This document shows, piece after piece, positions 7,196 to 16,008 of a stretch of DNA of 64,000 nt (positions within the stretch are counted from its first letter, which is position 1; every line of letters begins with the position of its first letter). The translations under genes and the position numbers were made by a program. The DNA is from Streptomyces monashensis. Lineage in GTDB: Bacteria > Actinomycetota > Actinomycetes > Streptomycetales > Streptomycetaceae. The notes beneath the pieces are model-generated. The model saw nothing but the letters and a program-made list of their open reading frames with translations, was not told where the DNA came from and did no database searches. The stretch is taken from NCBI RefSeq assembly GCF_001866665.1, contig NZ_MLYO01000076.1:100913-164912 (forward strand), written 5' to 3'.

Positions 7196-10100
7196 TCAGC
7201 GGCTCACTGCCAGCCGCAGTGTCCGCACCTCGAACGGCCGCAGCTGCACCGGTACGGCGTTCCCGTCGGTCCCGGCCGGTTCGAGCGGGCGTTCCAGCAG
7301 GTCGGTGATCTCGGCTCCGGCCAGGGGGAACCCGGTGCGCAGGACGCCGTTCACACGGCCGCCCCGGGACTCGTAGAGCCGGACCACCACGTCCCCGGAG
7401 CCGTCGTCGGCGAGCTTGACCGCCTCCACGGTCACGCCCTCGCCCTCGGCGCGGACGACGGGCTCGGGCTCGCCCGCCGAATCGGCCACGCGCAGTGGGA
7501 GGTTGAGGGCGTAGCCCTCGGCGACCGCGTCCTCGATGCTCGCACCGGGCAGCAGCGCGTAGGTGAAGCGGTGGCGGCCCTGGTCGGCCTCGGGGTCGGG
7601 GACGCGTGGGGCGCGCACCAGGCTGAGGCCGACCGTGGTCGTCGTGCCGCCGTCCTCGCGGACCGTGCGGGTGACGTCGTGGCCGTAGGTGGAGTCGTTG
7701 ACGATCGCGACGCCGTAGCCGGGCTCTGCGATGTGCACCCAGCGGTGTCCGGACACCTCGAAGCGGGCCGCCTCCCAGGTGGTGTTGGTGTGGGTGGGCC
7801 GCTGGACGTGGCCGAACTGGATCTCGGCGTGGGAGTGCGCGGCGCGCACGTCGACGGGGAAGCCCGCCTTGAGGATCTTCTCCGTCTCGTGCCAGTCGAT
7901 GTCCGTCTCGATGTCGATCCGGGCGCTGCCGGCGCGGACGGTGATCGTCTGGGTGATGCGGGAGCCCTTGCCGAAGGAGCGGACCACGCGGATCGCGCCG
8001 AGGAGAGGGGTCTCCTCTACCACGGTGACCGAGTCGGGCTCCAGCAGGTCGGTGTAGCGGTTGCGGTAGTGCTTGTCGATGTCCCAGGCATCCCAGTAGT
8101 TGGGGAGGTCGGTGTGCAGGCGGAGGAGGTTGCCGGGGCCGGCGAGGACTTCGCGGTCGGATCGAAGATCGCATACAGAAGACAGTGTTCCGTCTTCAGC
8201 CACCTGTACACGGACGATCCCATTCTGCATACACCGCCCGCTCACCGTCACCGGCTGCGGCGGCTCGGCCGGGACCAGGGGCGCGGAGCCGTTCGCGGGC
8301 ACCTGTACATACACCGGCGCGCCCTGCGGTGTGCGGACCACCTCGGCGCGGTCGCGGGGGCTCGTGTTGAACACGCGGGGCGTACCGGTGCCCAGGGCGG
8401 CGATCGCCTCGCCGGTGAGCGCCGTGAGTTCCCGTGCCACCCGGGCGTACTCGGCCTCGGCCTCGCGGTGCACCCAGGCGATGGAGGAGCCGGGCAGGAT
8501 GTCGTGGAACTGGTGCAGCAGGACCGTCTTCCACAGCCGGTCCAGTTTCTCGTACGGGTAGGCGTACTCCGGTGCGTGCAGGGCGGCCGTGGTGGCCCAC
8601 AACTCGGCCTCCCGGAGCAGGTGCTCGCTGCGGCGGTTGCCCTGCTTGGTGCGGGCCTGGGTGGTGTAGGTGGCGCGGTGCAGTTCCAGGTACAGCTCGC
8701 CGACCCAGACCGGTGCGTCCGGGTACTCGGCGCGGGCCTTGGTGAAGAAGACGTCCGGGTGCTCGATCTCGACCTTCGCCGAGCCCTCCAGGTCCTTCAG
8801 GCGGCGGGCGCGTTCCATGATCTCGCGGGTGGGGCCGCCGCCGCCGTCGCCCCAGCCGAAGGGGGCGAGGGAGCGGGTGGCGCCGCCCTTCTCGGCGTAG
8901 TTGCGCACGGCCCGGGACAGTTCCTCGCCGCTGAAGCGGGCGTTGTAGGTGTCGATGGGCGGGAAGTGGGTGAAGATCCGGGTGCCGTCGATGCCCTCCC
9001 ACCAGAAGGTGTGGTGGGGGAAGGTGTTGGTCTGGTTCCAGGAGATCTTCTGGGTCAGGAACCAGTCGTTGCCGGCGAGCTTGGCCAGCTGCGGGTAGGC
9101 GGCGGTGTAGCCGAAGGAGTCCGGCAGCCAGACGCCCTTGGTCTCGATGCCGAAGTGGTCCATGAAGAACCGTTTGCCGTGCACGAGTTGGCGGGCGAGG
9201 GCCTCGCCGCCGGGCAGGTTGCCGTCGGCCTCCACCCACATGCCGCCGACCGGCGCCCACTGGCCCTTGGCGACGGACTTCTTGATCCGCTCCCACACGT
9301 GGGGGTAGTTGTCCCGGACCCACTCGTACTGCTGGGCCTGGGAGCAGGCGAAGACGAACTCCTCGTACTCGTCGGCGAGCGCGGTGACGTTGGAGAAGGT
9401 GCGGGACGTCTTGCGCTTGGTCTCGCGGATCGGCCACAGCCAGGCGGAGTCGATGTGCGCGTGGCCGATGCCGGACAGGATGTGCGCGCTGGCGTGGGCG
9501 GGCTTGGCGAGCACGGGCTTCAGGGCTTCGCGCAGGGCGGTCGCGGAGCCGGCTACGTCGTCCAGGTCGAGCAGGTCCATGGCCCGGTCGAGGGCGTGGG
9601 TGATCTCGTGCCGGCGCGGGTCGTGCTCGCCCAGCTCCCGCATCAGTTCACGCAGCACCTGGAGGTCGAGGTCGAGGTGCCAGACCTCCTCGTCGAGGAC
9701 GGCGAGGTCGGCACGGCGGAATGTGTACAGGGGACGGTCGCCTGCGGTCCGTACATCGCCGAGCGCGGTGGGTGCGCTGAACTCGTTCGCGAGGATGTCC
9801 GGGTTGGAGGCGGCCTCCACCAGATACTCGACGACTTCTCCGCCGGCGGCCGGGCGGGCGACCGGCACGTACTGGTTGAGCGGGTTGACCGCCTTGAGCG
9901 GGGTGCCGTCGGTGAGGTGGACGAGCGCCTCGGCCTGGTTGCCGGGCCAGTCGCCGACGAAGCCGAGGTCGATGACGGACTCGACCCGCCGGCCGGCCCA
10001 GTCCGCGGGGACCTCGCCCCGCATCCGGAACCAGGTCGTGCCCCAGGGCGGGCCCCACGGGGTGTCCATGGCGAACGGGGTGTACGGGGCGGCCGCGGCC

Positions 10101-10240
10101 TCTTCGAAGGGGACCGGTTCCCCGGGCGCCTGCCAGGCCGCCACCTCGAAGGGGACGCGGGCCGCGTAGACGGCGGGCTTGATGCGCTGGTCGTGGAGGC
10201 GGGCGACGCGTTCCTCGATGCGGCGGCGTTCGTCGTGCAT
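7196..10240 (-). CDS. alpha-mannosidase, glycoside hydrolase family 38
   Basis: 1014 residues, no signal peptide, so a cytoplasmic alpha-mannosidase. Visible GH38 marks: zinc-binding GHAHIDSAWLWP near residue 260, LPDSFGYTAAYPQL with the nucleophile Asp near 365, a FGWGDGGGGPTREI block, then the middle three-helix region (LLHQFHDILPGSSI) and the C-terminal beta-domains. Full length for the large bacterial class. It would release mannose from imported oligosaccharides or from glycans and glycolipids. AGGAGGGAGAG lies upstream of the ATG, and a LacI-type palindrome (10276-10289) lies in the promoter. An internal patch at 8161-8233 uses codons unlike the rest of the gene, although the protein stays in frame. 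Confidence 0.93.
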   Translation of the reverse strand: MHDERRRIEERVARLHDQRIKPAVYAARVPFEVAAWQAPGEPVPFEEAAAAPYTPFAMDTPWGPPWGTTWFRMRGEVPADWAGRRVESVIDLGFVGDWPGNQAEALVHLTDGTPLKAVNPLNQYVPVARPAAGGEVVEYLVEAASNPDILANEFSAPTALGDVRTAGDRPLYTFRRADLAVLDEEVWHLDLDLQVLRELMRELGEHDPRRHEITHALDRAMDLLDLDDVAGSATALREALKPVLAKPAHASAHILSGIGHAHIDSAWLWPIRETKRKTSRTFSNVTALADEYEEFVFACSQAQQYEWVRDNYPHVWERIKKSVAKGQWAPVGGMWVEADGNLPGGEALARQLVHGKRFFMDHFGIETKGVWLPDSFGYTAAYPQLAKLAGNDWFLTQKISWNQTNTFPHHTFWWEGIDGTRIFTHFPPIDTYNARFSGEELSRAVRNYAEKGGATRSLAPFGWGDGGGGPTREIMERARRLKDLEGSAKVEIEHPDVFFTKARAEYPDAPVWVGELYLELHRATYTTQARTKQGNRRSEHLLREAELWATTAALHAPEYAYPYEKLDRLWKTVLLHQFHDILPGSSIAWVHREAEAEYARVARELTALTGEAIAALGTGTPRVFNTSPRDRAEVVRTPQGAPVYVQVPANGSAPLVPAEPPQPVTVSGRCMQNGIVRVQVAEDGTLSSVCDLRSDREVLAGPGNLLRLHTDLPNYWDAWDIDKHYRNRYTDLLEPDSVTVVEETPLLGAIRVVRSFGKGSRITQTITVRAGSARIDIETDIDWHETEKILKAGFPVDVRAAHSHAEIQFGHVQRPTHTNTTWEAARFEVSGHRWVHIAEPGYGVAIVNDSTYGHDVTRTVREDGGTTTTVGLSLVRAPRVPDPEADQGRHRFTYALLPGASIEDAVAEGYALNLPLRVADSAGEPEPVVRAEGEGVTVEAVKLADDGSGDVVVRLYESRGGRVNGVLRTGFPLAGAEITDLLERPLEPAGTDGNAVPVQLRPFEVRTLRLAVSR
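8161..8233. other. AT-rich atypical-codon patch inside alpha-mannosidase gene
   Basis: About 73 bp inside the GH38 coding region where rare codons for this genome (AAT, GCT, ACA, TCT, CTT, CGA) cluster, while the protein reads on normally as part of a conserved region. TGCATAC-type words occur at both ends (GCATACAG near 8171, CTGCATACA near 8225). Similar patches lie in the GH4 and transaldolase genes. Function unknown. Confidence 0.4.
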
Positions 10241-10275
10241 GGCGGTCTCCAGGAGGGAGAGACGAGCAGAAGGAC

Positions 10276-10289
10276 TGAAAGCGCTTACT
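10276..10289. promoter_or_regulatory. LacI-type operator upstream of alpha-mannosidase
   Basis: TGAAAGCGCTTACT contains the palindrome AAGCGCTT at 10279-10286, with the central CG typical of LacI-family operators. It lies 36-49 bases upstream of the alpha-mannosidase start, within the short gap after the GH4 gene. The LacI protein at 411-1409 or another sugar regulator could bind here. Confidence 0.5.
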
Positions 10290-10297
10290 AAGACTGC

Positions 10298-11635
10298 TCA
10301 CTTAAGGTACGCGAGGCCAGGATGGACCTCGGCGTAGCCCTCGACCAGTCTGCGGGCGACGGTGACCGAGTCGACCAGCGGATGCAGCGCGAAGGCCTTC
10401 ACGGCGGTGTGCCGGGAGCCGGACTCGGCGGCGGCGAGCACCTCGCGCTCGACGGCCTTGACCGAGCAGACCAGTCCGGTGGCGTGGCCGGGCAGCGGGG
10501 TGACCGAGACGGGGCGGGCGCCGCTCGCGTCGACCATGCAGGGGACCTCGATGACGGCGTCACCGTCGAGCGCCGAGAGGGTGGTGCCGTTGCGCACGTT
10601 CAGGATCAGCGTGGTGCGCTCGTCGCGGGCGATGGCCCGCATCAGGGCGAGGGCGACCTTCTCGTACCCCCCGGACAGGTCGTCGGCCTCGCGCTCCCCC
10701 GCGCCGGCGCTCTCCCGGTTCTCGGCCATGTACGTGGCCTCGCGCTCGGCCCGGGTGCGGTCCCAGGCCGTGAGCGCGGAGGCGTCCGGGCGCAGGGCGT
10801 CGTCGTAGAAACGGGCCTGCTGGTCGCGCAGGAAGGCGCCCCGGGTGCGCTCGGCCTGCTGGTAGGCGTGCACGGCTTCCCGGTTGAAGTAGTAGTAGTG
10901 CAGGTACTCGTTGGGGATCGCGCCGAGCGACTGGAGCCAGTCGGTGCCGAAGAGCCGGCCCTCCTCGAAGGAGCCGAGCAGCGCGGGGTCGGCGAGCAGG
11001 CGCGGGAGTTCGTCGCGTCCGGCGACGCGCAGGCCGCGCACCCAGCCGAGGTGGTTGAGGCCGACGTAGTCGACGAAGGCCCGCTTCGGGTCGGCCCCGA
11101 GGGCGCGGGCGATCCGGCGGCCGAGGCCGACGGGCGAGTCGCAGATGCCGATGACGCGGTCGCCGAGGTGGCGGGACATGGCCTCGGTGACCAGGCCGGC
11201 CGGGTTGGTGAAGTTGATGACCCAGGCATCGGGGGCGAGCCGGGCCACGCGGCGGGCGATGTCGGCGGCGACGGGGACGGTGCGCAGGCCGTAGGCGATG
11301 CCGCCCGCGCCGACGGTCTCCTGGCCGAGGACGCCCTCGGCGAGCGCGACCCTCTCGTCGTTCGCCCGGCCCTCCAGCCCGCCGACGCGGATCGCGGAGA
11401 AGACGAAGTCGGCACCGGTGAGCGCCTCGTCGAGGTCGGTGGTGGCGCTCACCCGGGGTGCGTCGGGGATCCCGGCGGCCTGTTCATCCAATACACGAGA
11501 TACTGCATACAGTCGACGGTCGTCCAGGTCATGGAGGACGACCTCGGTGACCCGCCCTTCGGCGTGGTCGGCCAGCAGTGCACCGTATACGAGCGGCACG
11601 CGGAATCCGCCCCCGCCCAGAATCGTCAGCTTCAC
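10298..11635 (-). CDS. glycoside hydrolase family 4, 6-phospho-beta-glucosidase-like
   Basis: 445 residues from GTG 11635, which overlaps the DeoR stop codon (GTGA). GH4 enzymes use NAD and a metal ion rather than two carboxylates. The NAD-binding start KLTILGGGGFRVPLVYGAL, the NFTNPAGLVTEA block, GICDSPVGLG with the metal-binding Cys, and GLNHLGWVRG are all visible and place it nearest the 6-phospho-beta-glucosidase branch. Streptomycetes rarely phosphorylate disaccharides during uptake, so the true substrate may be an unphosphorylated or kinase-made sugar; the PfkB kinase encoded across the divergent promoter is a candidate partner. A short patch of atypical codons lies at 11482-11514. Confidence 0.88.
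   Translation of the reverse strand: MKLTILGGGGFRVPLVYGALLADHAEGRVTEVVLHDLDDRRLYAVSRVLDEQAAGIPDAPRVSATTDLDEALTGADFVFSAIRVGGLEGRANDERVALAEGVLGQETVGAGGIAYGLRTVPVAADIARRVARLAPDAWVINFTNPAGLVTEAMSRHLGDRVIGICDSPVGLGRRIARALGADPKRAFVDYVGLNHLGWVRGLRVAGRDELPRLLADPALLGSFEEGRLFGTDWLQSLGAIPNEYLHYYYFNREAVHAYQQAERTRGAFLRDQQARFYDDALRPDASALTAWDRTRAEREATYMAENRESAGAGEREADDLSGGYEKVALALMRAIARDERTTLILNVRNGTTLSALDGDAVIEVPCMVDASGARPVSVTPLPGHATGLVCSVKAVEREVLAAAESGSRHTAVKAFALHPLVDSVTVARRLVEGYAEVHPGLAYLK
11482..11514. other. AT-rich atypical-codon patch inside GH4 gene
   Basis: About 33 bp near the 5' part of the GH4 gene with codons such as TAT, GTA, TCT, TTG, GAT and GAA clustered in the LYAVSRVLDEQ segment. The core word CTGCATACAG (11503-11512) resembles the patches in the mannosidase and transaldolase genes. 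Confidence 0.35.
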
Positions 11636-12426
11636 CTCTGCACCCTTCCCCGGTCGTCCGCCACGACCACCTCGACTCCGGCTTCCTGCAGAGCGGAGCG
11701 GGTGGCCGGGTCCACCGGCGCGTCCGTCACCACCGCGTCCAGGTCCTCGGGACCGCACACCTTCGCCATGCCCGTGCCCGGGAACTTGGCGGCGTCCGCG
11801 AGCAGGACGACCCTGTCGCTCGCCGCGATCATGGCCCGCTTGACCGGCACCTCGACCACGGTCGTGTCCATCACCTGCCCGCCCGGCCGGATCCCGCTGG
11901 TGCCGAGGAAGAGCCAGTCGGCGTGCAGCTGGCGCAGGTTGTCCTCGGTGAGGAAGCCGACGAGGGAGCGGTACTCGCGGCGGACCATGCCGCCGAGCAG
12001 CACCAGCGCGATGTCCTCGTCGTCGGCCAGCTCCTCGTAGACCACGAGGTTGCTGGTGATGACGGTCAGGCGGCGGCCGTGCAGGTGCCGGGCGAGCCGG
12101 TAGGCGGTGGTGCCGATGTCGAGCAGGACCGACTGGCCGTCGGTGATCATGGCCGCCGCCCGGGCCGCGATGGCGTCCTTCTCGTCGACGCGCACCTCGG
12201 CGACCTCGGCGAAGGGCTGGTCGCCCTCCTCGACGACCGCGCCGCCGTGGACGCGGGTGAGCAGGCCGTCCTCCTCCAGTCTGACCAGGTCGCGGCGGAC
12301 GGTGGCCGGGCTGACGCCGAGCTGCTCGGACAGCTCGGCGACGGAGGCCGGACCACCGGAGCGCAGGACGCTCAGGATGCGTTGATGTCGTCGTTCTGCC
12401 AGCACGGCATGAACAGTACTCGTCAT
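11632..12426 (-). CDS. DeoR/GlpR-family transcriptional regulator
   Basis: 264 residues. The N-terminal DeoR winged helix (RRHQRILSVLRSGG, then LSEQLGVSPATVRRDLVRLE) is followed by the sugar-phosphate isomerase-like effector domain with DIGTTAYRLARHL and TSNLVVYEEL. It should sense a sugar phosphate. Its stop overlaps the start of the GH4 gene by 4 nt, so it is translationally coupled to it. It is divergent from the PfkB-kinase/ABC importer operon at 12557 and very likely controls both directions. Confidence 0.92.
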   Translation of the reverse strand: MTSTVHAVLAERRHQRILSVLRSGGPASVAELSEQLGVSPATVRRDLVRLEEDGLLTRVHGGAVVEEGDQPFAEVAEVRVDEKDAIAARAAAMITDGQSVLLDIGTTAYRLARHLHGRRLTVITSNLVVYEELADDEDIALVLLGGMVRREYRSLVGFLTEDNLRQLHADWLFLGTSGIRPGGQVMDTTVVEVPVKRAMIAASDRVVLLADAAKFPGTGMAKVCGPEDLDAVVTDAPVDPATRSALQEAGVEVVVADDRGRVQR

Positions 12427-12430
12427 CTCC

Positions 12431-12458
12431 GCTCAACTCCATGCTCAATTCTGCTCGA
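12431..12458. promoter_or_regulatory. DeoR-type operator with three phased half-sites
   Basis: GCTCAA occurs at 12431-12436 and 12443-12448 and GCTCGA at 12453-12458, i.e. about one helical turn apart. Read on the minus strand these are TTGAGC direct repeats just upstream of the DeoR start codon. Multiple direct half-sites are usual for DeoR-family regulators. Confidence 0.5.
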
Positions 12459-12556
12459 CTATTGACCAACTCGGCCGGGGAGCGCACGATTCCGTGCACC
12501 GAAGTGAAGCGACCTGAAGAGTTCCGACGATCCGACGCCGACGGGAGGACGTCTTC

Positions 12557-13705
12557 GTGTCCGTGGACGACGAGCGGCCCGACGTGCTGTTGACCGGGCT
12601 GCTCTTCTACGACCTCGTCCTCACCGGGCTGCCGGGGCCGCCGGTGCCCGGCGAGGAGATCTGGACCTCCGGCATGGGCTGCGGCCCCGGCGGCATCGCC
12701 AACCTGGCCGTCGCCGCCGCCCGGTTCGGTCTGCGTACGTCGCTGGCCACGGTGTTCGGCGACGACTTCTACGGCGCCTGGTGCCAGGAGGTGCTGGCCG
12801 GACAGGAGGGCGTCGGTCTCGCGCGGTCGCGCACGGCACCCGGCTGGCCGACCCCGGTCACCGTCGCCCTCGCCCTGCCCGGTGCGCCCGGCGCCGACCG
12901 CGCGCTGGTCACCCACGGCGAGGAACCGCCGTACTCCCAGGACGAGTTGCTGGGTGATCCGCCCGCCGCGCGCACCGCGCTGGTCCATCTGGAGGCCGAG
13001 GCGCCCGCCTGGCTCGGCAAGGCCGCCGCGAACGGCACCCGCGTCTTCGCCGACGTCGGCTGGGACCCGGCCCGCCGGTGGTCCCGGGACGTGCTCGACC
13101 AGCTCGCGCTGTGCCACGCCTTCCTGCCCAACGAGGCGGAGGCCACGGCCTACACCCGCACCGACACCGCCGTCGCCGCACTCGGGGTGCTCGCGGAGCT
13201 GGTGCCGGTCGCCGTGGTGACGCGCGGCGGTCGGGGCGCGATCGCCGTCGACCAGACGACCGGCGAGTACGCCGAGGTCCCGGCCCTCGACATCGGTGTC
13301 GTGGACGCGACCGGCGCCGGCGACGTCTTCGGCGCGAGCTTCGTGGCCGCCTCACTCGGCGGCTGGCCGCTGGCCGAGCGGCTGCGGTTCGCCGTCCTCG
13401 CCGCCGGCCTGTCGGTGGCCCGGCACGGCGGGGCGCTGGCGGCCCCCGGCTGGTACGGCGTCGACCGCTGGTGGCGGACGCGGAGCGACCCCGAACTGCG
13501 GCGCGCCTACAGCTTCCTCGCCGACCGCCTGCCCGCCGACCCGGGCCCGCCGCCGCGCCCGGCCCCGGTCACCCCGCCGGCGTGGCCCGCACCCGCGACC
13601 GCGCCGGAGCGGGGCGCGCCCGTCCCCGCGCCGGGCCGGCCCGCACCGGCGGCATCGCCCGTCCCGCACTCCGACGACGATCCGCCCGCCACGGCGCGGA
13701 GCTGA
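12557..13705 (+). CDS. PfkB-family carbohydrate kinase
   Basis: 382 residues from GTG 12557 with GGGAGG 8 nt upstream. Ribokinase/PfkB fold: an N-terminal substrate lid, MGCGPGGIANLAVAAARFG near residue 39, and the C-terminal signature DATGAGDVFGASFVAASLGGWP with the catalytic Asp. It phosphorylates a sugar or nucleoside with ATP. The last ~60 residues are a Pro/Ala-rich disordered tail not needed for the fold. It is the first gene of a unit with a (broken) binding-protein gene and two permease genes, so it probably phosphorylates the imported sugar. The divergent DeoR and GH4 genes are likely in the same pathway. Confidence 0.9.
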   Translation: MSVDDERPDVLLTGLLFYDLVLTGLPGPPVPGEEIWTSGMGCGPGGIANLAVAAARFGLRTSLATVFGDDFYGAWCQEVLAGQEGVGLARSRTAPGWPTPVTVALALPGAPGADRALVTHGEEPPYSQDELLGDPPAARTALVHLEAEAPAWLGKAAANGTRVFADVGWDPARRWSRDVLDQLALCHAFLPNEAEATAYTRTDTAVAALGVLAELVPVAVVTRGGRGAIAVDQTTGEYAEVPALDIGVVDATGAGDVFGASFVAASLGGWPLAERLRFAVLAAGLSVARHGGALAAPGWYGVDRWWRTRSDPELRRAYSFLADRLPADPGPPPRPAPVTPPAWPAPATAPERGAPVPAPGRPAPAASPVPHSDDDPPATARS

Positions 13706-13748
13706 TCCCCTCTCGCGCGTCGACGACATCCGAAAGGCGGTGGGAGCT

Positions 13749-15035
13749 GTGCGGCTCTCCCGAAGAGGCCTGCTACGGGCGGGCCTCGGCACGACGGCCG
13801 CCACGGCGCTCGGCGGCCTGGCGTCGGGCTGTGCCGTGCCGACCGGCTCGACCGGCCGGAACATGGTGCTGTGGTACTGGGACGGCGGCCTCGGCGACAC
13901 CGTCCTGAAACAGGCCAGGAAACGTTTCGACGGGTCCGTGGCGCTACGGGCGGTCAAGATAGGCGGTTACTACCGCTCGAAGCTGATCACCACGATGGCG
14001 GGCCGGGCCCACATCCCCGACATCGCGGGCCTCAAGGGCGAGGACATGGCGTCCTACCTGCCCGATGCCGACCAGTTCGTGGACCTGCGCACGCTCGGCG
14101 CGGAAAAGCTCCGCCACCGGTATCTGGCCTGGAAGTGGGAGCAGGGTCACGCGGCCGACGGCCGGATGGTCGGGTTCCCGATCGACTGCGGCCCGGTCGC
14201 GCACTACTACCAGTAAGAGGTGTTCCGCCGGGCGGGTCTGCCGTACGAACCAGCCGATGTGACACGTGAGCTGGGCAGCTGGGAGACGTTCTTCGCCGCC
14301 GGGGAACAGCTGCGGAAACGCCTGCCGGGGACGTACCTGCTGACCGACATCACCAGCGTCTTCGAGATGTCGGTCAACCAGGGCACGAAGCGGTACGTCG
14401 ACAGGGAGCGGCACTTCATCGGCGACCAGGAACACGTGCGTACCGCGTGGGACCGGGCCGTGGAGGCCAAGCGGCGGCGGATCGTCTCCGACCTGGTCAG
14501 CGGCACCCCGGACCAGCTCTCGGCCGTCCAGGACGGCAAGCTGCCCAGCCAGCTCAACGCCTCCTGGGCCACCAACGACATCAAGACGGGGGTGCCGAGG
14601 ACCACGGGCCGCTGGCGGGTGGCGGCCTGTCCGGGCGGGCCGTCGAACATCGGCGGCTCGTTCCTCTCCGTCACCAAGGCCTGCCGGGAGCCGGAGGAGG
14701 CGTTCCGGATCATCAGCTGGGTACTGGACGCCGCCAACCAGGCGCAGGGCTTCGTGGACGCCGGCCTGTTCCCGTCCACCCCGGCGTCGTACGGCCTGAG
14801 AACGCTGCGCGAGCCCGATCCGTTCTTCGGCGGCCAGATCACCATGGACGTCTTCGGGCCCGCCGCGCAGAAGATCCCGGTCGCCTACGACAGCCCGTAC
14901 GACACCGCCCTTTCGCAGCCGGTCAAGGACGAGATCAAGAACGTCGGCGTCCTCGGCAAGGACCCCGAGCAGGCCTGGAGGGACGCCATGCACACCTGCC
15001 GGCGCATCGCCGAACACCTGGGGGTGAGCTACTGA
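13749..15035 (+). pseudogene. sugar-binding lipoprotein gene interrupted by in-frame TAA
   Basis: One continuous frame from GTG 13749 to TGA 15035 (about 428 codons), cut by TAA at 14214-14216. The first part has a twin-arginine lipoprotein signal (RLSRRGLLRAGL, lipobox LASGC) and the start of a cluster 1 sugar-binding protein. The part after the stop resumes exactly in register (EVFRRAGLPYEPADV...) and carries the rest, including SWATNDIKTGVPRTTGRW and the SVTKACREPEEAFRIISWV region. TAA is rare in such GC-rich genomes. Either the importer has lost its binding protein, the codon is a sequencing error, or both halves are made separately (a GTG lies 3 nt after the stop, but without an export signal). 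The permease genes downstream look intact. Confidence 0.8.
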
Positions 15036-15994
15036 TGGCCACGGCCCTGGACGGCAAGCCCTCGCCCGTGCTCGCGGATCCGTCCGCCGTCCGCGGAAAG
15101 CGGGGCCGGCGCGCGTACTGGCACCTCTACGCCGCCATCTCCCCCTTCTATCTGCTGTTCCTCTGCTTCGGCCTGGTCCCCGTCGGGTTCTCCCTCTATC
15201 TGTCCTTCCACCGCTGGGACGGTCTCGGCCGGATGGAGTGGGCGGGCCTGTCGCAGTACCGGTACCTGCTGGCGGACAGCGACTTCTGGTCCTCGATCGG
15301 GAACACCGTCGTCATCTGGGCGCTGGCCACCTTCCCCATGGTCTTCCTGGCGATGGTGACGGCCGTGATGCTCAACTCGGCGGTGCGTTTCAAGAACGTG
15401 TACCGGTTCGCGTACTTCCTGCCGAACGTCACCTCCGTCGTCGCCGTCGCGATCATCTTCGGCTCGGTGTTCTCCACCAACTTCGGCCTGGTCAACGCCC
15501 TGTTGCAGGCGGTCGGGCTGGACCAGGTGGCCTGGCTGAACACGCCCTGGGGCATCAAGGTCGCCATCGCCACGCTGATGACCTGGCAGTGGACCGGTTA
15601 CAACGCGATCATCTTCCTCGCCGGGCTGCAGACCATCCCCGGCGAGCTGTACGAGGCGGCGCGGATCGACGGCGCCGGGCCCGTCGCGACCTTCTTCCGG
15701 GTGACGCTGCCGCTGATGCGGCCGGTGCTGCTGTTCGTGCTGGTCGTCTCGACCGTGACCGGTCTGCAGAGCTTCTCCGAACCCCAGGTGCTGCTCCAGA
15801 ACACCGCCAACGAGTCGGCCTTCTCCGGCGGCCCCGGGCACGCGGGCCGCACGATGGTCCTCTACTTCTTCCAACAGACCTTCGACAACAACGACTTCGG
15901 CTACGGCGCCGCCGTGGCCTGGGGCATCTTCCTCGTCGTCGCCCTCTTCTCGATCGTCAACTGGCGCCTGGTGCAACGCCGGGGCGAAGAATAG
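15035..15994 (+). CDS. sugar ABC transporter permease, MalF-like
   Basis: 319 residues, six predicted membrane segments after a short cytoplasmic N-terminus. The binding-protein-dependent permease loop EAARIDGAGPVATFFRVTLPL lies near residue 210. The ATG overlaps the stop of the binding-protein gene (TGATG), so it is translationally coupled to it. It forms the membrane channel with the product of the next gene. No ATPase gene is present; a shared MsiK-type ATPase would energise it. Confidence 0.92.
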   Translation: MATALDGKPSPVLADPSAVRGKRGRRAYWHLYAAISPFYLLFLCFGLVPVGFSLYLSFHRWDGLGRMEWAGLSQYRYLLADSDFWSSIGNTVVIWALATFPMVFLAMVTAVMLNSAVRFKNVYRFAYFLPNVTSVVAVAIIFGSVFSTNFGLVNALLQAVGLDQVAWLNTPWGIKVAIATLMTWQWTGYNAIIFLAGLQTIPGELYEAARIDGAGPVATFFRVTLPLMRPVLLFVLVVSTVTGLQSFSEPQVLLQNTANESAFSGGPGHAGRTMVLYFFQQTFDNNDFGYGAAVAWGIFLVVALFSIVNWRLVQRRGEE

Positions 15995-16008
15995 GCAGGC
16001 CGCACACC

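Noticed and set aside
5837..10291. 1484-codon open frame on the plus strand across ATP-grasp and mannosidase genes
   Set aside because: It is the GC-bias shadow of the mannosidase on the opposite strand; its composition lacks any domain and it crosses a terminator.
10298..13117. 939-codon minus-strand frame including the GH4 gene
   Set aside because: Only the part from GTG 11635 matches GH4; the upstream part lies antisense to the kinase gene and overlaps the DeoR gene.
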